A DNA stretch of 50,229 nt from Gemmataceae bacterium. GTDB taxonomy: Bacteria > Planctomycetota > Planctomycetia > Gemmatales > Gemmataceae. Shown here in pieces: positions 25,075 through 33,028 of this stretch; within the stretch, counting starts at the first letter, position 1, and each line of letters starts with the position of its first letter. The stretch covers positions 1 to 50,229 of the forward strand of contig JAHBXO010000040.1 of the NCBI GenBank assembly GCA_019636445.1, given 5' to 3'. The notes under the pieces are model-generated. The model did no database searches. It saw only the letters and a program-made list of their open reading frames with translations, and had not been told where the DNA came from. A program made the translations under genes and the position numbers.

Positions 25075-26471
25075 CCGCCCGCGCCCTCTCCCTCGCCATT
25101 CTGCTGACTTTCGTCGCGCCGATCGCCGCCGCCGATCCGAAACTCGCCGTCGGCTTCGCCGAAGTCGACGTCTCCCCGACCATCGGCAAGAAGCCGGTCT
25201 ACCTCGCCGGTTTTGGACAGGATCGCAAGGCCACGAAAATCCACGATCCGATCATGGCCCGTGCCGTCGTCTTCTCCGACGGCACGCAAAAGATTGCCTT
25301 CGCCTCCATCGATATCGTCGGCCTATTCATCGAGAACGTCGCGAACATCCGCAAGGAACTCCCCGGCTTCCGCTACGTCCTTGTCTCGAGCACGCACAAC
25401 CACGAAGGACCGGACACGCTCGGACTGTGGGGGCCGAACCAGCTCAGTTCCGGTGTCGACCCCGAGTACATGAAGCGCGTCGAAGCCGGCACCGTGAAGG
25501 CGATCCGCGATGCGGAGAAGGCCCTCGCGCCCGCAGTGGCCGCCATCGGCACCGCCAAGGGGCCGGAACTCCTCCGCGACGGCCGCCAGCCGAACGTGCT
25601 CCACGACGACATCGTGGCGATCCGCTTCGCGGACGCCGCCGGCAAGGCGATCGGCATTCTCGTGCAGTGGAACTGCCACCCCGAAACGCTCGACGACAAG
25701 AACACCGAAGTGAGCGCCGATTACGTCGCCGCCACCGTGAAAGCGCTCCGCGACAAGCACGGCTGCCCCGTAGCATACTTCACCGGCACCGTCGGCGGCT
25801 TGCTCACGTCCCTCGGCGTTCCCGTCAAAAATGCGAAGGGGGAGGAACTGAAGGACGGCACCTTCGAGAAGACCGAGGAGTACGGCCGGCTGGTGGCGGC
25901 GCTCGCGGACCGGGCACTGGCAAAGGCGGTACCGGCCGACCTCGTGCCGTTCGATGTGCGTGCCAAGCCACTGCTTGTGCCGGTGGACAATGCCGTCTAC
26001 AAGATCGCCAAACAGATCGGCAAGCTGAAGAGGCCCATGTACGACTGGACCGGCGACCCATTCCACGCCAAGCCCGTCGAATCGAAGGACGCCGCCGGCG
26101 ACGTCGCGATTCTCTCGGAGATCGGCCTGATCCGCCTCGGGCAACTGGACGTCGCCGCGATCCCCGGCGAAATCTATCCCGAACTGGTGCTCGGGAAAAT
26201 CCAGGACCCGATCGACCCCGGCGCCGACTACCCGGACGCGCCGAAGGAACCGGCGATCTACGACCAGATGACCGGCAAGCACAAGATGATCATTGGCTTG
26301 GCGAACGACGAACTCGGCTACTTCATTCCGAAGCGACAGTGGGACGAAAAGGCTCCGTTCTGCTACGGCTTGAAAAAGTCGCAATACGGCGAAATCAACT
26401 CCGTCGGCCCGCGCACGGCGCCGATTCTCTGCGAAGCGTTCAAGGCGCTGGCGGCACCGAAATCGAAGTGA
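25071..26471 (+). CDS. Secreted neutral/alkaline ceramidase-like protein
   Basis: This 466-residue protein has a signal peptide (about 1-20, LSLAILLTFVAPIAAA) and then KLAVGFAEVDVSP, the opening of the neutral/alkaline non-lysosomal ceramidase N-terminal domain. It continues with RAVVFSDGTQKIAFASIDIVGL, the metal-binding VSSTHNHEGPDTLG and WNCHPETLDDKNTEVSADY, and near the end ELGYFIPKRQW. In characterised relatives these blocks bind zinc and cleave amide bonds of ceramides; planctomycete members are of unknown substrate and may act on other amides or esters. The start is GTG at 25071, with GGAG five bases upstream, overlapping the previous stop in a GTGA. It closes the five-gene run. Confidence 0.85.
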   Translation: MTARALSLAILLTFVAPIAAADPKLAVGFAEVDVSPTIGKKPVYLAGFGQDRKATKIHDPIMARAVVFSDGTQKIAFASIDIVGLFIENVANIRKELPGFRYVLVSSTHNHEGPDTLGLWGPNQLSSGVDPEYMKRVEAGTVKAIRDAEKALAPAVAAIGTAKGPELLRDGRQPNVLHDDIVAIRFADAAGKAIGILVQWNCHPETLDDKNTEVSADYVAATVKALRDKHGCPVAYFTGTVGGLLTSLGVPVKNAKGEELKDGTFEKTEEYGRLVAALADRALAKAVPADLVPFDVRAKPLLVPVDNAVYKIAKQIGKLKRPMYDWTGDPFHAKPVESKDAAGDVAILSEIGLIRLGQLDVAAIPGEIYPELVLGKIQDPIDPGADYPDAPKEPAIYDQMTGKHKMIIGLANDELGYFIPKRQWDEKAPFCYGLKKSQYGEINSVGPRTAPILCEAFKALAAPKSK

Positions 26472-26472
26472 T

Positions 26473-26871
26473 TCACTCCTCCAGCACGTCGCCGAGTACG
26501 CTTTCGGCGACGTAGATCGGCACCTGCGCCGTGACGGCGATCGGGATCGCGTCGCTCGGCCGACAGTCGATCTCGACGAGTTCCCCGGCCTGCCGGACAC
26601 GCAGCTTCGCAAAGTATGTGTGGTCCTGCAGGTCGTTGATCATCACGTCCTGGAGTTCCCCGCCGAGTTGCTCGATCGCGGAGAGAATGAGGTCGTGCGT
26701 CAGCGGGCGCGGCGTTTCCTCGCCCCGGATGCGCCGGCCGATGCTCACGACTTCGAAGACGCCGATCACGATCGGGAAGGCGCGCTCGCCGTCCACTTCC
26801 TTCAAGATGATGACGTGCTGGTCGTCCACCACGCTGCTGATGATCCGACGGAGTTCCATTTGCACCGGCAC
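26473..26871 (-). CDS. Bifunctional nuclease-domain (DUF151) protein
   Basis: This 132-residue protein is a single BFN/DUF151 domain: VVDDQHVIILKEVDGERAFP, IVIGVFEVVSIGRRIRGEET, PRPLTHDLILSAIEQLGGEL, and the C-terminal EIDCRPSDAIPIAVTAQVPIY. The RPSDAIALA-like motif and the TRP-x-THDL line are the family hallmarks. Homologues have reported DNase/RNase activity, and the bacterial role is unsettled. The start is GTG at 26871, with GGAGGA and a five-base spacer immediately upstream; a frame open to 26928 adds Arg-rich residues. It is convergent with the ceramidase-like gene, one base apart, and divergent from the receiver-like gene 68 bases away. Confidence 0.9.
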   Translation of the reverse strand: MPVQMELRRIISSVVDDQHVIILKEVDGERAFPIVIGVFEVVSIGRRIRGEETPRPLTHDLILSAIEQLGGELQDVMINDLQDHTYFAKLRVRQAGELVEIDCRPSDAIPIAVTAQVPIYVAESVLGDVLEE

Positions 26872-26939
26872 GGCGATCCTCCGTCCGCGTTCGACCCGCA
26901 TTGACGCCCGGCGGCGAATACCCGACACTCCGCCATTCT

Positions 26940-27920
26940 ATGGCGACCGAACCGAAGACAATCCTGCTCGTCCGGCGGCCCGGCGTGTCCGTGCCGGATC
27001 TCACCGCGAACGGCTGCGTCGTGGTCGAACGCGACCTCGGCGCCGTGCCCGCGGTCGACTTCGACGGAATCGATGCGATCATCCTGACCCCGGACCCGGT
27101 CGACGCGGCGATTGCCGAAACACGGCGGCTGCGCGTGGACCTCGGCGATACGTATCGGCCGATCTACTGGCTCGCGCCGGCGGACGCGGCGACGGCGTTC
27201 GCGTCCGGCGCGGACGCCGTCCTGGAGGAACCGCTCGCCAAATCGCTCGCACTGCAGTTCGTGATCGGGAATCGGATCCGCGAACTTGTCGATGGTCAGC
27301 GATCCCGCGCCGCGCAGGTCGAACCGCTTGCGGAGCAACTGGCGAAAGGCCGGGCCGCGCGGATCGCCGACGCCGACCTCGCGCGGGCGACGCTTCGGTT
27401 CGGCGATTCACCCGCTCCGGAACAGTTCGACGTTTTTCGTATCGCCATCGCTCGCACCGAGGAACCGGACACGACGATTGCGGACGCGATCGCCTGCGGA
27501 TCGACCCTGCGGATCGTGGCGGCGACCGTGCCGGGGCGGACTCTCGCGAGTACGCTGACGGCGATGCTGATTCGCCAGCACGCGCTCACGGGGTCGGAAT
27601 CGCCCGGCGAGCGCCTGCGGCGCATGAATCGCGTTTTGGCCGAACGGCCGACGGATTTCTTGCCGGCTGCCGCCGCAATCCTGGAACTCGATGGAACGAC
27701 CGGCGAATATCGACTGGCGCAGTCTGGGCTGCCCAACGCGGTCATCGCCCGTGGAAACACCGAGGAATCGCTGACTTTCGGCGAAGCACGGCTCGGCATC
27801 TACGACAGCGTCTATGCCACCCGCAGCAACCGCCTGGGACCCGGCGAGACACTGCGCGTGGGCGCTCCGCCGGCGCTCGTGGTCGAAATCCGCCGCGATC
27901 CTGGACATCACTTGCCGTAG
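26940..27920 (+). CDS. Degenerate receiver plus SpoIIE-like phosphatase protein
   Basis: This 326-residue protein looks like a response regulator with a PP2C/SpoIIE output. The N-terminal 110 residues have the alternating beta/alpha pattern of a receiver (KTILLVRRPGV, DAIILTPDPVDAAI, GADAVLEEPL). The phospho-acceptor Asp position is Thr50, and the conserved Lys before the last helix is missing. A helical linker leads to a domain matching SpoIIE order: EQFDVFRIA, RIVAATVPGRTLASTLTAML, PGERLRRMNRVLAERP, AAILELDGTTGEYRLAQSGL. The metal-binding Asp residues of the usual GGDFYD and DVSGHG motifs are Glu161 and Thr196; Asp164 is kept. I infer a pseudo-receiver/pseudo-phosphatase that works by binding. 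The last 13 bases overlap hisI on the other strand. Confidence 0.7.
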   Translation: MATEPKTILLVRRPGVSVPDLTANGCVVVERDLGAVPAVDFDGIDAIILTPDPVDAAIAETRRLRVDLGDTYRPIYWLAPADAATAFASGADAVLEEPLAKSLALQFVIGNRIRELVDGQRSRAAQVEPLAEQLAKGRAARIADADLARATLRFGDSPAPEQFDVFRIAIARTEEPDTTIADAIACGSTLRIVAATVPGRTLASTLTAMLIRQHALTGSESPGERLRRMNRVLAERPTDFLPAAAAILELDGTTGEYRLAQSGLPNAVIARGNTEESLTFGEARLGIYDSVYATRSNRLGPGETLRVGAPPALVVEIRRDPGHHLP

Positions 27921-28291
27921 ACCGCCTTCGGGTCGAAGACGCGCTCGCCGACGACGCGGAGTTCCTCGCCCGTCAGTTCGCGGAAGAAGCACGACTTGTA
28001 CCCTTCGTGGCACGCCGCGCCGCCGATCTGGTTCACCTTCAGCAGCACGGCGTCGGCGTCGCAATCGACGTGGATCGACAGCACCTCCTGCACGTTCCCG
28101 CTCTCCTCGCCCTTGCGCCAGAGCTTGTTCCGGCTGCGACTGAAGTAGACCGCGCGGCGCGTGCGCACCGTCTCTTCGAACGCTTCGCGGTTCATCCACG
28201 CGATCATCAGCACCTCGCCCGTGGCCGCGTCCTGCGCGATCGCCGAAACGAGTCCACCGGCCTTGTCGAAATTCAGCATGGTCGTTCCCAT
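27908..28291 (-). CDS. hisI: Phosphoribosyl-AMP cyclohydrolase HisI
   Basis: This 127-residue protein is the third enzyme of histidine synthesis. It contains VLMIAWMNREAFEET, AVYFSRSRNKLWRKGEESGN, the metal-binding VDCDADAVLLKVNQ, and the zinc Cys pair in GAACHEGYKSCFFR. It is the stand-alone HisI form without the HisE domain. The ATG at 28291 shares a base with the stop of the upstream zinc-ribbon gene (TGATG), suggesting coupled translation; an internal ATG at 28279 has a good GGGA upstream and is an alternative start. No other his gene is present, so the histidine pathway is scattered here. Confidence 0.93.
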   Translation of the reverse strand: MGTTMLNFDKAGGLVSAIAQDAATGEVLMIAWMNREAFEETVRTRRAVYFSRSRNKLWRKGEESGNVQEVLSIHVDCDADAVLLKVNQIGGAACHEGYKSCFFRELTGEELRVVGERVFDPKAVYGK

Positions 28292-28854
28292 CAGTCCTGG
28301 AGATAGCGTCGGATCCGTCGATCCTTCAAAAGTTTCATCGCCCACAGACCGAACACCCAGCCGAGGGGCACGGCCGGATTGCATGGCAGCAGGGCGAGCA
28401 CGATACCGTAACCGATGTATTGTCGGCTGCCGAGGTTCAGCAATTCCCAGCCGGCGTAGGCGAGGGCGAACGGCCACGCGATCGATAACAAGACTATCGC
28501 CATCGCGAGTTTGTTCAGGCCGCCGCCTCCCCAGCCTGGTAGCACGATGGCGAGCACCACGACGAGTCCGATCAGGCCCAGCCCGCCGGTGACCATAAGC
28601 CCGATCGCCGGCACCTGTACGAGCGACTTCGCGTCCCGCTTGCTTCCAGCGCTAGTGCGTCGGCGTCGGTCCCGCTCGTCGTCCTCCCATTCGGGTTCCC
28701 GTCGCTTGTTCTTCGATCCTTTCGAATCGGACCGCTCCGGCTCTGGCTCCGGGTCCCCATTGGGCATGAACCGTTCTTGGCACGCCGGGCAAACGGCTTC
28801 CCCGGAATCCGGAGCGTCAGGTAGTCGTGCACGACAGGTTGGGCATCGGATCAT
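28291..28854 (-). CDS. Zinc-ribbon, multi-pass membrane protein of unknown function
   Basis: This 187-residue protein opens with a zinc ribbon: MIRCPTCRARLPDAPD, then AVCPACQERFM, giving two CxxC pairs (residues 4/7 and 22/25). A long, highly charged Glu/Arg/Lys linker (about 30-75) follows, then hydrophobic segments around 80-105 and 115-140 and a final pair near 145-175 that ends in MKLLKDRRIRRYLQD. The ribbon and linker are expected to be cytoplasmic. This is a common planctomycete layout with no assigned function. It lies six bases after the preceding membrane-protein gene and touches hisI, in the apt / membrane / ribbon / hisI run. Confidence 0.8.
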   Translation of the reverse strand: MIRCPTCRARLPDAPDSGEAVCPACQERFMPNGDPEPEPERSDSKGSKNKRREPEWEDDERDRRRRTSAGSKRDAKSLVQVPAIGLMVTGGLGLIGLVVVLAIVLPGWGGGGLNKLAMAIVLLSIAWPFALAYAGWELLNLGSRQYIGYGIVLALLPCNPAVPLGWVFGLWAMKLLKDRRIRRYLQD

Positions 28855-28860
28855 AGCGCG

Positions 28861-29394
28861 CTACCGGTCGAAGTCGTCTTCCGATCTTGCGGCGGGTCGG
28901 CCGAAGCCGTCCTTCACGTCGGGGTTCAGCAGTACGACCAATGCCCAGATGCCGAACGGAGTCGTGAAGCAACAACATCCATTCAATGGGATAATCGCCA
29001 GCACCGCGCCGATGAGCGCGAGCGGATAACCCGAAAGCGAACGCATCTTGAACCCGGCGATCGTCACCAGCAGGCTCGCGAACAACGTGCCGCCGTACAA
29101 CGCGGTATTCAGCATGCGGCCTTCGGGCGTGTCGGCCTGTTCCAGATCCTCGATGCTCTGGCGGATCCGGTCCTTCATCTCGCCCGGCGGCTGCTTCGCT
29201 TCGACTTCCTTCATCCAATCGCGCACGGGGGCGAGGTTGTGCGTGAAGGTCAGGAAGGCGGAACTCGTGAGAATACCAAGCACGCCGAGGATGATGAGAA
29301 AGACCCCGGGGGCGCCCGTACGGGCGCGGGCGCGGTGCCATTCCCGCCGCGGGGGCGGTTCGCCATCGACGCGATCGTCGTCGAAATCGTTCAT
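28861..29394 (-). CDS. Small multi-pass membrane protein, unknown function
   Basis: This 177-residue protein has an acidic and Arg-rich N-terminus (MNDFDDDRVDGEPPPRREWH). A first transmembrane helix (GVFLIILGVLGILTSSAFL) follows, then a charged extracytoplasmic loop rich in Lys and Glu, and two or three further helices (ALYGGTLFASLLVTIAGFKM, YPLALIGAVLAIIPL). The block GCCCFTTPFGIWALVVLLNP, ending in DVKDGF, is a recurrent C-terminal signature of uncharacterised planctomycete proteins in which two cysteines precede a PFGIWAL helix. No catalytic residues are recognisable. It is nine bases downstream of apt and six upstream of the zinc-ribbon gene, so it is very likely cotranscribed. Confidence 0.8.
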   Translation of the reverse strand: MNDFDDDRVDGEPPPRREWHRARARTGAPGVFLIILGVLGILTSSAFLTFTHNLAPVRDWMKEVEAKQPPGEMKDRIRQSIEDLEQADTPEGRMLNTALYGGTLFASLLVTIAGFKMRSLSGYPLALIGAVLAIIPLNGCCCFTTPFGIWALVVLLNPDVKDGFGRPAARSEDDFDR

Positions 29395-29403
29395 GGGTCG
29401 CTT

Positions 29404-29916
29404 TCAATAGGTGAGAACGCTGAACACGTCGTACGGAGCGAGCTTCGCGCGGCCTTGCAGGAAGCCGAGTTCGACAAGGAACGCGCAGCCGGCGACGATG
29501 CCACCGGCTTGTTCGACGAGTTTGCCACCCGCCGCCATCGTGCCGCCAGTCGCGAGCAGATCGTCCACGAGCAGGACGCGTTGGCCGCGCTCCACGCCGT
29601 CGATGTGCATGTGCAGTTCGGCCTGGCCATACTCCAGATCATACTTCAGGCTATAGGTGCGGTACGGCAGTTTCCCCGGCTTCCGCAGCGGTACGAGCGG
29701 CTTGTGCAGCTTAAGCGCCAGCGGTGCCGCGAACAGGAAGCCCCGCGCCTCCGCCGCCGCGATCGCGTCGATCCGCTCCCCGGCGTAGCGGATCGAGAGC
29801 AGGTCGATCGCATGCGCGAACGCGGTCGGATTCGCCAGCAGCGGCGTGATGTCCTTGAAGAGAATGCCCGGTTTCGGAAAATCGGGGATGTCGCGAATGA
29901 ACGGATTCAGGTCCAT
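29404..29916 (-). CDS. apt: Adenine phosphoribosyltransferase Apt
   Basis: This 170-residue purine-salvage enzyme makes AMP from adenine and PRPP. It has IRDIPDFPKPGILFKDITPLL at the N-terminus (residues 7-27), the AAEARGFLFAAPLAL block, LVPLRKPGKLPYRT, and the PRPP-binding loop VLLVDDLLATGGTM. Length and order are normal. The ATG at 29916 is preceded in frame by a GTG at 29919; either could serve. It is the first gene of the apt / membrane / zinc-ribbon / hisI run and is divergent from the GNAT gene 62 bases away. Confidence 0.94.
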   Translation of the reverse strand: MDLNPFIRDIPDFPKPGILFKDITPLLANPTAFAHAIDLLSIRYAGERIDAIAAAEARGFLFAAPLALKLHKPLVPLRKPGKLPYRTYSLKYDLEYGQAELHMHIDGVERGQRVLLVDDLLATGGTMAAGGKLVEQAGGIVAGCAFLVELGFLQGRAKLAPYDVFSVLTY

Positions 29917-29978
29917 CACGGATAGCCGGGTTCGGGGGACGGTCGGTCGACACGAACCTTCTTTATAGCGGAGGCGGG

Positions 29979-30467
29979 ATGGCGGAACTAACCCTTCGAC
30001 GCGCGAACCTGGCGGACGCCGCCACGATCGCGGAGTTCAACCGCCGGCTTGCGTGGGAGAGCGAACGGATCACGCTGGATGCCGCCACGCTGCTCGCGGG
30101 CGTGACCGCCGGCCTCGCCGACCCACACAAAGGGTTCTACACCGTCGCCGAACGGGCTGGCGAGATCGTCGGGCAGACGCTTGTCACCTTCGAATGGAGC
30201 GATTGGCGCAACGGCTGGTTCTGGTGGATCCAAAGCGTGTACGTCCGCGAAGACGCCCGGCGCGGCGGCGTCTTCCGCTCACTCTACCGACACCTCGAAC
30301 GGCTCGCGAGTGATGACCCAACCGTCATCGGTTTGCGACTCTACGTCGAGGCGAACAATGACCGGGCGAAAAACACCTATCGTTCCCTCGGCATGACCGA
30401 CACCACCTACGGTTTACTCGAAGTGTACCCCCTGCCCGGCCGCGAGAGGCACGCGATTCATTCGTAG
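29979..30467 (+). CDS. GNAT-family N-acetyltransferase
   Basis: This 162-residue single-domain GNAT begins LTLRRANLADAATIAEFNRRL. It has the strand FYTVAERAGEIVGQTLVTFE and the acetyl-CoA-binding motif A region WIQSVYVREDARRGGVFRSL, with R-R-G-G at the pyrophosphate loop. The distal LRLYVEANNDRAKNTYRSLG block has the Asn and Tyr typical of motif B. The length fits a small-molecule or protein acetyltransferase; substrate unknown. GGAGG lies four bases before the ATG. Confidence 0.9.
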   Translation: MAELTLRRANLADAATIAEFNRRLAWESERITLDAATLLAGVTAGLADPHKGFYTVAERAGEIVGQTLVTFEWSDWRNGWFWWIQSVYVREDARRGGVFRSLYRHLERLASDDPTVIGLRLYVEANNDRAKNTYRSLGMTDTTYGLLEVYPLPGRERHAIHS

Positions 30468-30527
30468 TTGCGGTGTCTGGCTCTGTGGCTTGATGACGAC
30501 AGGACGCCAGCTCGCCGGGCCGGAGAT

Positions 30528-31445
30528 TCACCCCGGGGATTCCGGGTCTGGCCGGTTCGGTTCCACGGCCGTGGCGTTCGGTTCCCGCGCCCGACGTCGG
30601 TTGGGTACCGCCGGCTCCGCGAGCGATTTCCCCTTTCGATACAGATACCGAACGACGAGACCGGCAATCACGATCAGTGGCAGCCACGGTGCCACGGCCA
30701 CCGCGCCGATCACGGCCGCCCGACCGGTCTGTTTGAGCGATCGTGTGGAACTGTCGAACGCATCCGATATCTCGCCTGAAAACGTCGGCGCGGTCGGCGA
30801 AACGTACTCGGCGTCCTCGCGGAGCGTCAGGTTCACGGTCGAAAGACTGGTCGCCGATTCAACGAACTTCAACCGGCCCTCGGCCCGTTCGATGTCCCCG
30901 CGAACCTTGACGATATGATCGCGGATCTTGAGCACGTCCTCGATCTTGTTCGCGCCGTCCTTGAGCAGTTTGTTGAGAGCCTCTTCTTCGACCTTCATGT
31001 TTTTGAGGCGTGCTTGGAGATCGACGAATTCTTCGGTCATGTCTTCGGAGTCGGAGGAATTGCGTTCAACGAACCCGAGTTTCGCGAGCGATTGAACCAG
31101 ATCGCGATACTGTTCGACAGGCACCTTGATCGTCCAGGTGCCGACGCGGCGCAGGCCGCTGGAACCGATCCGTTCGGTCTTGGCGATGTAGCCGCGATGG
31201 CGATCGACGAGGTCTTCGACTTCCGCACTGGCGTCGTCGAGATTCCGGACGACGATGTGGACCGTCGCGGTGTAGCGGATCTTGCGCGGGGTTGTCGCGT
31301 CGGGTCTGCCGGCGGCATTCTTTGCCACCGCATCAGCCGCTTTTTCCGTCGCGGCTGGAGCGGCGACACGTGGCTGCCCGCCGCAGCCAACGAGCGCGAA
31401 CCCACACGGGAGAAGAAGCGCACCTAGCGCAAGCGAGCGGAACAT
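30528..31445 (-). CDS. DUF4349 lipoprotein
   Basis: This 305-residue protein has a lipobox (FALVGCGGQ, Cys21), then a DUF4349 domain: IRYTATVHIVVRNLDDASAE, VDRHRGYIAKTERIGSSG, WTIKVPVEQYRDLVQSLAKL and FVERNSSDSEDMTEEFVDLQ. A coiled-coil helix pair (ARLKNMKVEEEALNKLLKDG, IRDHIVKVRGDIERAEGRLK) and STVNLTLRE follow, then one transmembrane helix (APWLPLIVIAGLVVRYLYRK) and a basic tail. The domain resembles an anti-sigma or stress-sensing envelope lipoprotein, but function is not established. It is 59 bases downstream of malQ. A 7-bp stem (31456-31462 with 31475-31481) with no T-run lies in that gap. Confidence 0.9.
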   Translation of the reverse strand: MFRSLALGALLLPCGFALVGCGGQPRVAAPAATEKAADAVAKNAAGRPDATTPRKIRYTATVHIVVRNLDDASAEVEDLVDRHRGYIAKTERIGSSGLRRVGTWTIKVPVEQYRDLVQSLAKLGFVERNSSDSEDMTEEFVDLQARLKNMKVEEEALNKLLKDGANKIEDVLKIRDHIVKVRGDIERAEGRLKFVESATSLSTVNLTLREDAEYVSPTAPTFSGEISDAFDSSTRSLKQTGRAAVIGAVAVAPWLPLIVIAGLVVRYLYRKGKSLAEPAVPNRRRAREPNATAVEPNRPDPESPG

Positions 31446-31504
31446 GGTGCACCGAGGTTGACGGTTCAGACGGGGTCAACCGATACGACGCGCCAGAGTC
31501 GGCT

Positions 31505-33007
31505 TTATTCCTTCGTTTTCTTGCACGGCAGGCGGTTGAAGCGTTCCGTCAGGTCGGCGATCCGTTCGACGGTGCCGTAGGGGAAGTACTCCCACTTCAT
31601 GCGCCATTTCCAGTTGCCGTCGGCCTTGCCCGGCACGTTCATGCGGGCGTCGCCGCCGAGGCCGAGGACATCCTGCAGCGGGGCAATGGCGAGTTCGGCG
31701 ACGGACGACCAGGCGAGGCGGAGGAATTCCCAGGCGGGTTCGTGGACCCAGTGGCCGACGTACTCCCCGATGAAACTCTGATCGCGGCCGTTGAGGGCGC
31801 GCCACCAGCCGAGAGTGGTGTCGTTGTCGTGGGTGCCGGTGTAGGCAACGGTTTCGGGTACGTAGTTGTGGGGTAGGTACGGGTTCTGCGGCTTGTCCAT
31901 GGCGAACTGAAGGACACGCATGCCGGGGAGGCCGAGGCCGAGGCGGAGTTCATCGACGTCCGGAGTGATGAGTCCGAGGTCTTCGGCGATGAAGGGAAGC
32001 GAGCCGAGATTCGCTTTGAGGGCGTCAAAGAGTGCGCGGCCGGGGCCGTCGACCCATTTGCCGTTGCGGGCGGTTTTCTCGCCGGAGGGGATGTGCCACG
32101 CCTGCACGAAGCCGCGGAAGTGGTCGAGGCGGATCAAATCGACTTGTTTCAAGGTTTGTCGAACGCGCGCGATCCACCAAGCGTAGCCGTCGGCCTGCAT
32201 CGCTTTCCAGTCGTAGATCGGGTTGCCCCAGTGCTGGCCGTCCTGACTGAAGTAGTCCGGTGGAACGCCGGCCACGACCGTCGGTTCGCAATTCTTGTCG
32301 ATAAGGAAGAGTTTCGGGTTCGCCCAGACGTCGGCGGAGTCGGCGGAGACGAAGATCGGAATGTCGCCAATGATCTTGACCCCCTTCTCGTGGGCGTAGG
32401 CCTTCAGTTGCGCCCACTGGCGATCGAAGAGGAACTGGCCGAAGCGATGGCGTTCGACGGCGTCGCGGTATTTTTCGGACGCCTTCGCCAAGGCGGCGGG
32501 TTCGCGGCGCACCAGATCCGCGGGCCATTGCGTGAACGCGGCGTTCCCGTTCGCCTCGCGCAGGGCCATGAAAAGCGAGTAGTCGGTCAGCCAGGCCGAT
32601 TCCCGGGAACAGTAGTCTTCAAACGGCGCGCGAAGGTCGTGGTACTTCGCGTGGCGGAAGTGATCCCACGCGGCCTGCAGGATGAGCGTCTTCAATTCCG
32701 TGACGGGCCCGCTGTCGAGCCGTTCGTCCGGGTACCATTTCCCGGCCCACGTGGCGGAGGTGACGAGGCCGTCGCGTTCGAGGAGTTCGGGGCTGAGGAG
32801 GTTGATGTTTCCGGCAAAGGCGGAGAAGGACTGGTACGGGGAGTCGCCAGAGCCGACCGGGCCAAGGGGGAGAATCTGCCACCACGATTGCCTCATGGCG
32901 GCGAGGGTGTCGATCCAGCGGCGCGCCATCGGGCCGAGGTCGCCGATGCCGTAGGGGCCGGGCAGGCAGGTGGGATGCAACAGGATGCCCGACGATCGAC
33001 GGCCCAT
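31505..33007 (-). CDS. malQ: 4-alpha-glucanotransferase (amylomaltase, GH77) MalQ
   Basis: This 500-residue GH77 enzyme transfers segments of alpha-1,4-glucan chains. It starts with GILLHPTCLPGPYGIGDLG and has WQILPLGPVGSGDSPYQSFS. The catalytic residues are Asp295 in LIRLDHFRGF (nucleophile), Glu342 in PFIAEDLG (acid/base) and Asp394 in YTGTHDNDTT (stabiliser). Length is that of bacterial amylomaltases without accessory domains. GGAG precedes the ATG by seven bases. It lies 21 bases after cinA, and no other glycogen gene is in the window. Confidence 0.96.
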   Translation of the reverse strand: MGRRSSGILLHPTCLPGPYGIGDLGPMARRWIDTLAAMRQSWWQILPLGPVGSGDSPYQSFSAFAGNINLLSPELLERDGLVTSATWAGKWYPDERLDSGPVTELKTLILQAAWDHFRHAKYHDLRAPFEDYCSRESAWLTDYSLFMALREANGNAAFTQWPADLVRREPAALAKASEKYRDAVERHRFGQFLFDRQWAQLKAYAHEKGVKIIGDIPIFVSADSADVWANPKLFLIDKNCEPTVVAGVPPDYFSQDGQHWGNPIYDWKAMQADGYAWWIARVRQTLKQVDLIRLDHFRGFVQAWHIPSGEKTARNGKWVDGPGRALFDALKANLGSLPFIAEDLGLITPDVDELRLGLGLPGMRVLQFAMDKPQNPYLPHNYVPETVAYTGTHDNDTTLGWWRALNGRDQSFIGEYVGHWVHEPAWEFLRLAWSSVAELAIAPLQDVLGLGGDARMNVPGKADGNWKWRMKWEYFPYGTVERIADLTERFNRLPCKKTKE

Positions 33008-33028
33008 AGTTCGCTCCCGATGGTGCGA

